Positions 62,975 through 64,000 of a DNA stretch of 64,000 nt are shown in pieces. A program made the translations under genes and the position numbers. Position 1 is the stretch's first letter. Each line of letters starts with the position of its first letter. The DNA is from DASUPK01 sp963736305 (lineage in GTDB: Bacteria; Actinomycetota; Thermoleophilia; Solirubrobacterales; 70-9): NCBI GenBank assembly GCA_963736305.1, contig CAVTOD010000005.1, positions 434,001-498,000 on the forward strand, in the 5' to 3' direction. The notes beneath the pieces are model-generated. The model was not told the DNA's origin. It saw only the letters and a program-made list of their open reading frames with translations, and made no database searches.

Positions 62975-64000
62975 GAGTTCTTGTCGTCGGCGGAGGGGGG
63001 CGCGAGCACGCGATCGTGCGCGCTCTCGCCCGCTCGCCACAGAGCCCGGAGCTGCTCTGCGCGCCGGGCAACGCGGGGATCGCCGGGGAGGCACGCTGCC
63101 TCGATGTCGGGTCGGATGACGTGAATGCGCTCGTCGTCGTCGCCCGCGAGGAGAGCGTGGGCCTCGTGATCGTCGGCCCCGAGGCGCCGCTGGTGGCGGG
63201 GCTGGTGGACGCGCTCGAGGGCGAGGGCATCCCCGCCTTCGGCCCGAGCGCAGAGGCCGCCCGGCTGGAGGGATCGAAGCTCCACGCCAAGGAGCTGATG
63301 AGCGAGGCGGGCGTGCCGACCGCCTCCCACACCGTGCTTCGCTCTCGCCAGGAGGCACTCGACCAGATCGCTTGTGCCTCCTATCCGGCCGTGCTCAAGG
63401 CCGACGGGCTGGCGGCCGGCAAGGGCGTGATCATCTGCGCCTCGGAGACGGAGGCCCGTGAGGCCGTGGGGGTCTTCTTCGACGAGCGCCGCTTCGGCGA
63501 CACCCAGGTCGTGATCGAGGAGTTCCTCGAGGGGGAGGAGCTGTCCCTACTCGCCCTCTGCGACGGCGAGAACGTGCTCCCCCTCGCCCCTGCTCAGGAC
63601 TACAAGCGCATCCGCGACGGCGACGAGGGTCCGAACACGGGCGGCATGGGGAGCTATTCGCCTGTCCCGGGATTCGATGCGGGGGAGACCGAGCGGATCG
63701 CCGACCTGGTCCACCGCCCGGTGGTCGAGGCGATGAAGCGGCGCGGCACCCCGTTTCACGGCGTCCTCTACGCCGGCCTGATGCTGACGGACACCGGGCC
63801 GAAGGTGCTCGAGTTCAACTGCCGCTTCGGCGACCCGGAGACACAGGCGGTGCTGACGCGCTTGAACTCTGACCTGCTCGCCCTCTGCCTCGCCTCGCGC
63901 GAGACGGGCGGGCTTGCCGGGGTCGAGGCCGAATTCGGGGAGGACTGGGCGGTGACCGTGGTGCTGGCGTCGGCCGGCTACCCGGCCTCGTCCTCGAAGG
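62971..64000 (+). CDS. purD: Phosphoribosylamine-glycine ligase (partial, runs off right edge)
   Basis: GAR synthetase, an ATP-grasp enzyme of purine synthesis. I translated it from TTG 62971; the frame is open for 343 codons to the edge. The N-terminus RVLVVGGGGREHAIVRALA, GPEAPLVAGLVDAL, FGPSAEAARLEGSK, LKADGLAAGKGVI, GPNTGGMGSYSPVP and FNCRFGDPETQ are all diagnostic. The C-terminal domain lies outside the window. TTG overlaps the stop of the GYD gene. Confidence 0.96.
   Translation, partial: MRVLVVGGGGREHAIVRALARSPQSPELLCAPGNAGIAGEARCLDVGSDDVNALVVVAREESVGLVIVGPEAPLVAGLVDALEGEGIPAFGPSAEAARLEGSKLHAKELMSEAGVPTASHTVLRSRQEALDQIACASYPAVLKADGLAAGKGVIICASETEAREAVGVFFDERRFGDTQVVIEEFLEGEELSLLALCDGENVLPLAPAQDYKRIRDGDEGPNTGGMGSYSPVPGFDAGETERIADLVHRPVVEAMKRRGTPFHGVLYAGLMLTDTGPKVLEFNCRFGDPETQAVLTRLNSDLLALCLASRETGGLAGVEAEFGEDWAVTVVLASAGYPASSSK

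Overview
This is a GC-rich, gene-dense chromosomal segment of an actinobacterium. Class Thermoleophilia (Solirubrobacterales and relatives) is the most likely home, judged from gene style rather than any rRNA marker. Supporting signs are a dnaK-grpE-dnaJ-hspR operon with clpB nearby, myo-inositol-phosphate synthase beside a phosphatidylinositol-phosphate synthase, frequent GTG/TTG starts, many 1-4 bp start/stop overlaps and apparently leaderless promoters. There are three tRNA genes (Asp-GTC, Val-TAC, Glu-TTC), all on the minus strand, and no rRNA or CRISPR array.

Left part (1-16.9 kb): a tautomerase/zinc alcohol dehydrogenase pair faces an HxlR regulator across two GTTC-N7-GAAC sites. Next come a large secreted CocE-type hydrolase, a decayed flavodoxin, an enolase-like protein, a ferritin, two tandem S51 peptidases, two polytopic membrane proteins and a membrane-anchored DnaG-core homologue with a disabled TOPRIM. 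A light-type operon (SDR, SRPBCC, FAD oxidoreductase, DUF1365) is divergent from a B12-dependent LitR/CarH regulator, and two pairs of 11-bp tandem repeats lie in the gap.

17.0-20.5 kb is a 3.5 kb integrated island in tRNA-Asp: 48-bp direct repeats, an AbiEi/AbiEii abortive-infection pair and a tyrosine integrase whose reading frame runs into the tRNA. From 20.5 to 32 kb follow cold-shock protein, FAH-family hydrolase, cNMP-binding protein, FtsH, SDR, a dead CocE paralogue, a tightly overlapping four-gene operon (DHFR-like, ATP-grasp, membrane protein, atypical SDR), lgt, a quinone-oxidoreductase-like flavoprotein and argF.

From 32.8 to 46.4 kb: phosphodiesterase, two coiled-coil proteins, an RNA uracil methyltransferase, LLM flavoenzyme and secreted GH5 glycosidase on the plus strand meet a minus-strand inositol-lipid cluster. 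That cluster holds two PAP2 proteins, a polytopic membrane protein, PI-phosphate synthase, Ino1, a glycosyltransferase-PHP fusion and a uracil-DNA glycosylase. From 46.4 to 64 kb: dehalogenase-like hydrolase, endonuclease III, cytochrome c, a secreted phosphodiesterase, the HspR chaperone operon and clpB with matching HAIR-like sites, a cell-wall hydrolase pair, enoyl-CoA hydratase, methyltransferase, a GYD protein and the start of purD at the right edge.

Features that cut across genes are: a 37-bp palindromic repeat shared by dnaJ and the tRNA/csp gap; a second REP-like palindrome at three loci; four convergent gene pairs sharing one CTAG as both stop codons; and repeated TAnnnT boxes 6-9 nt before start codons.
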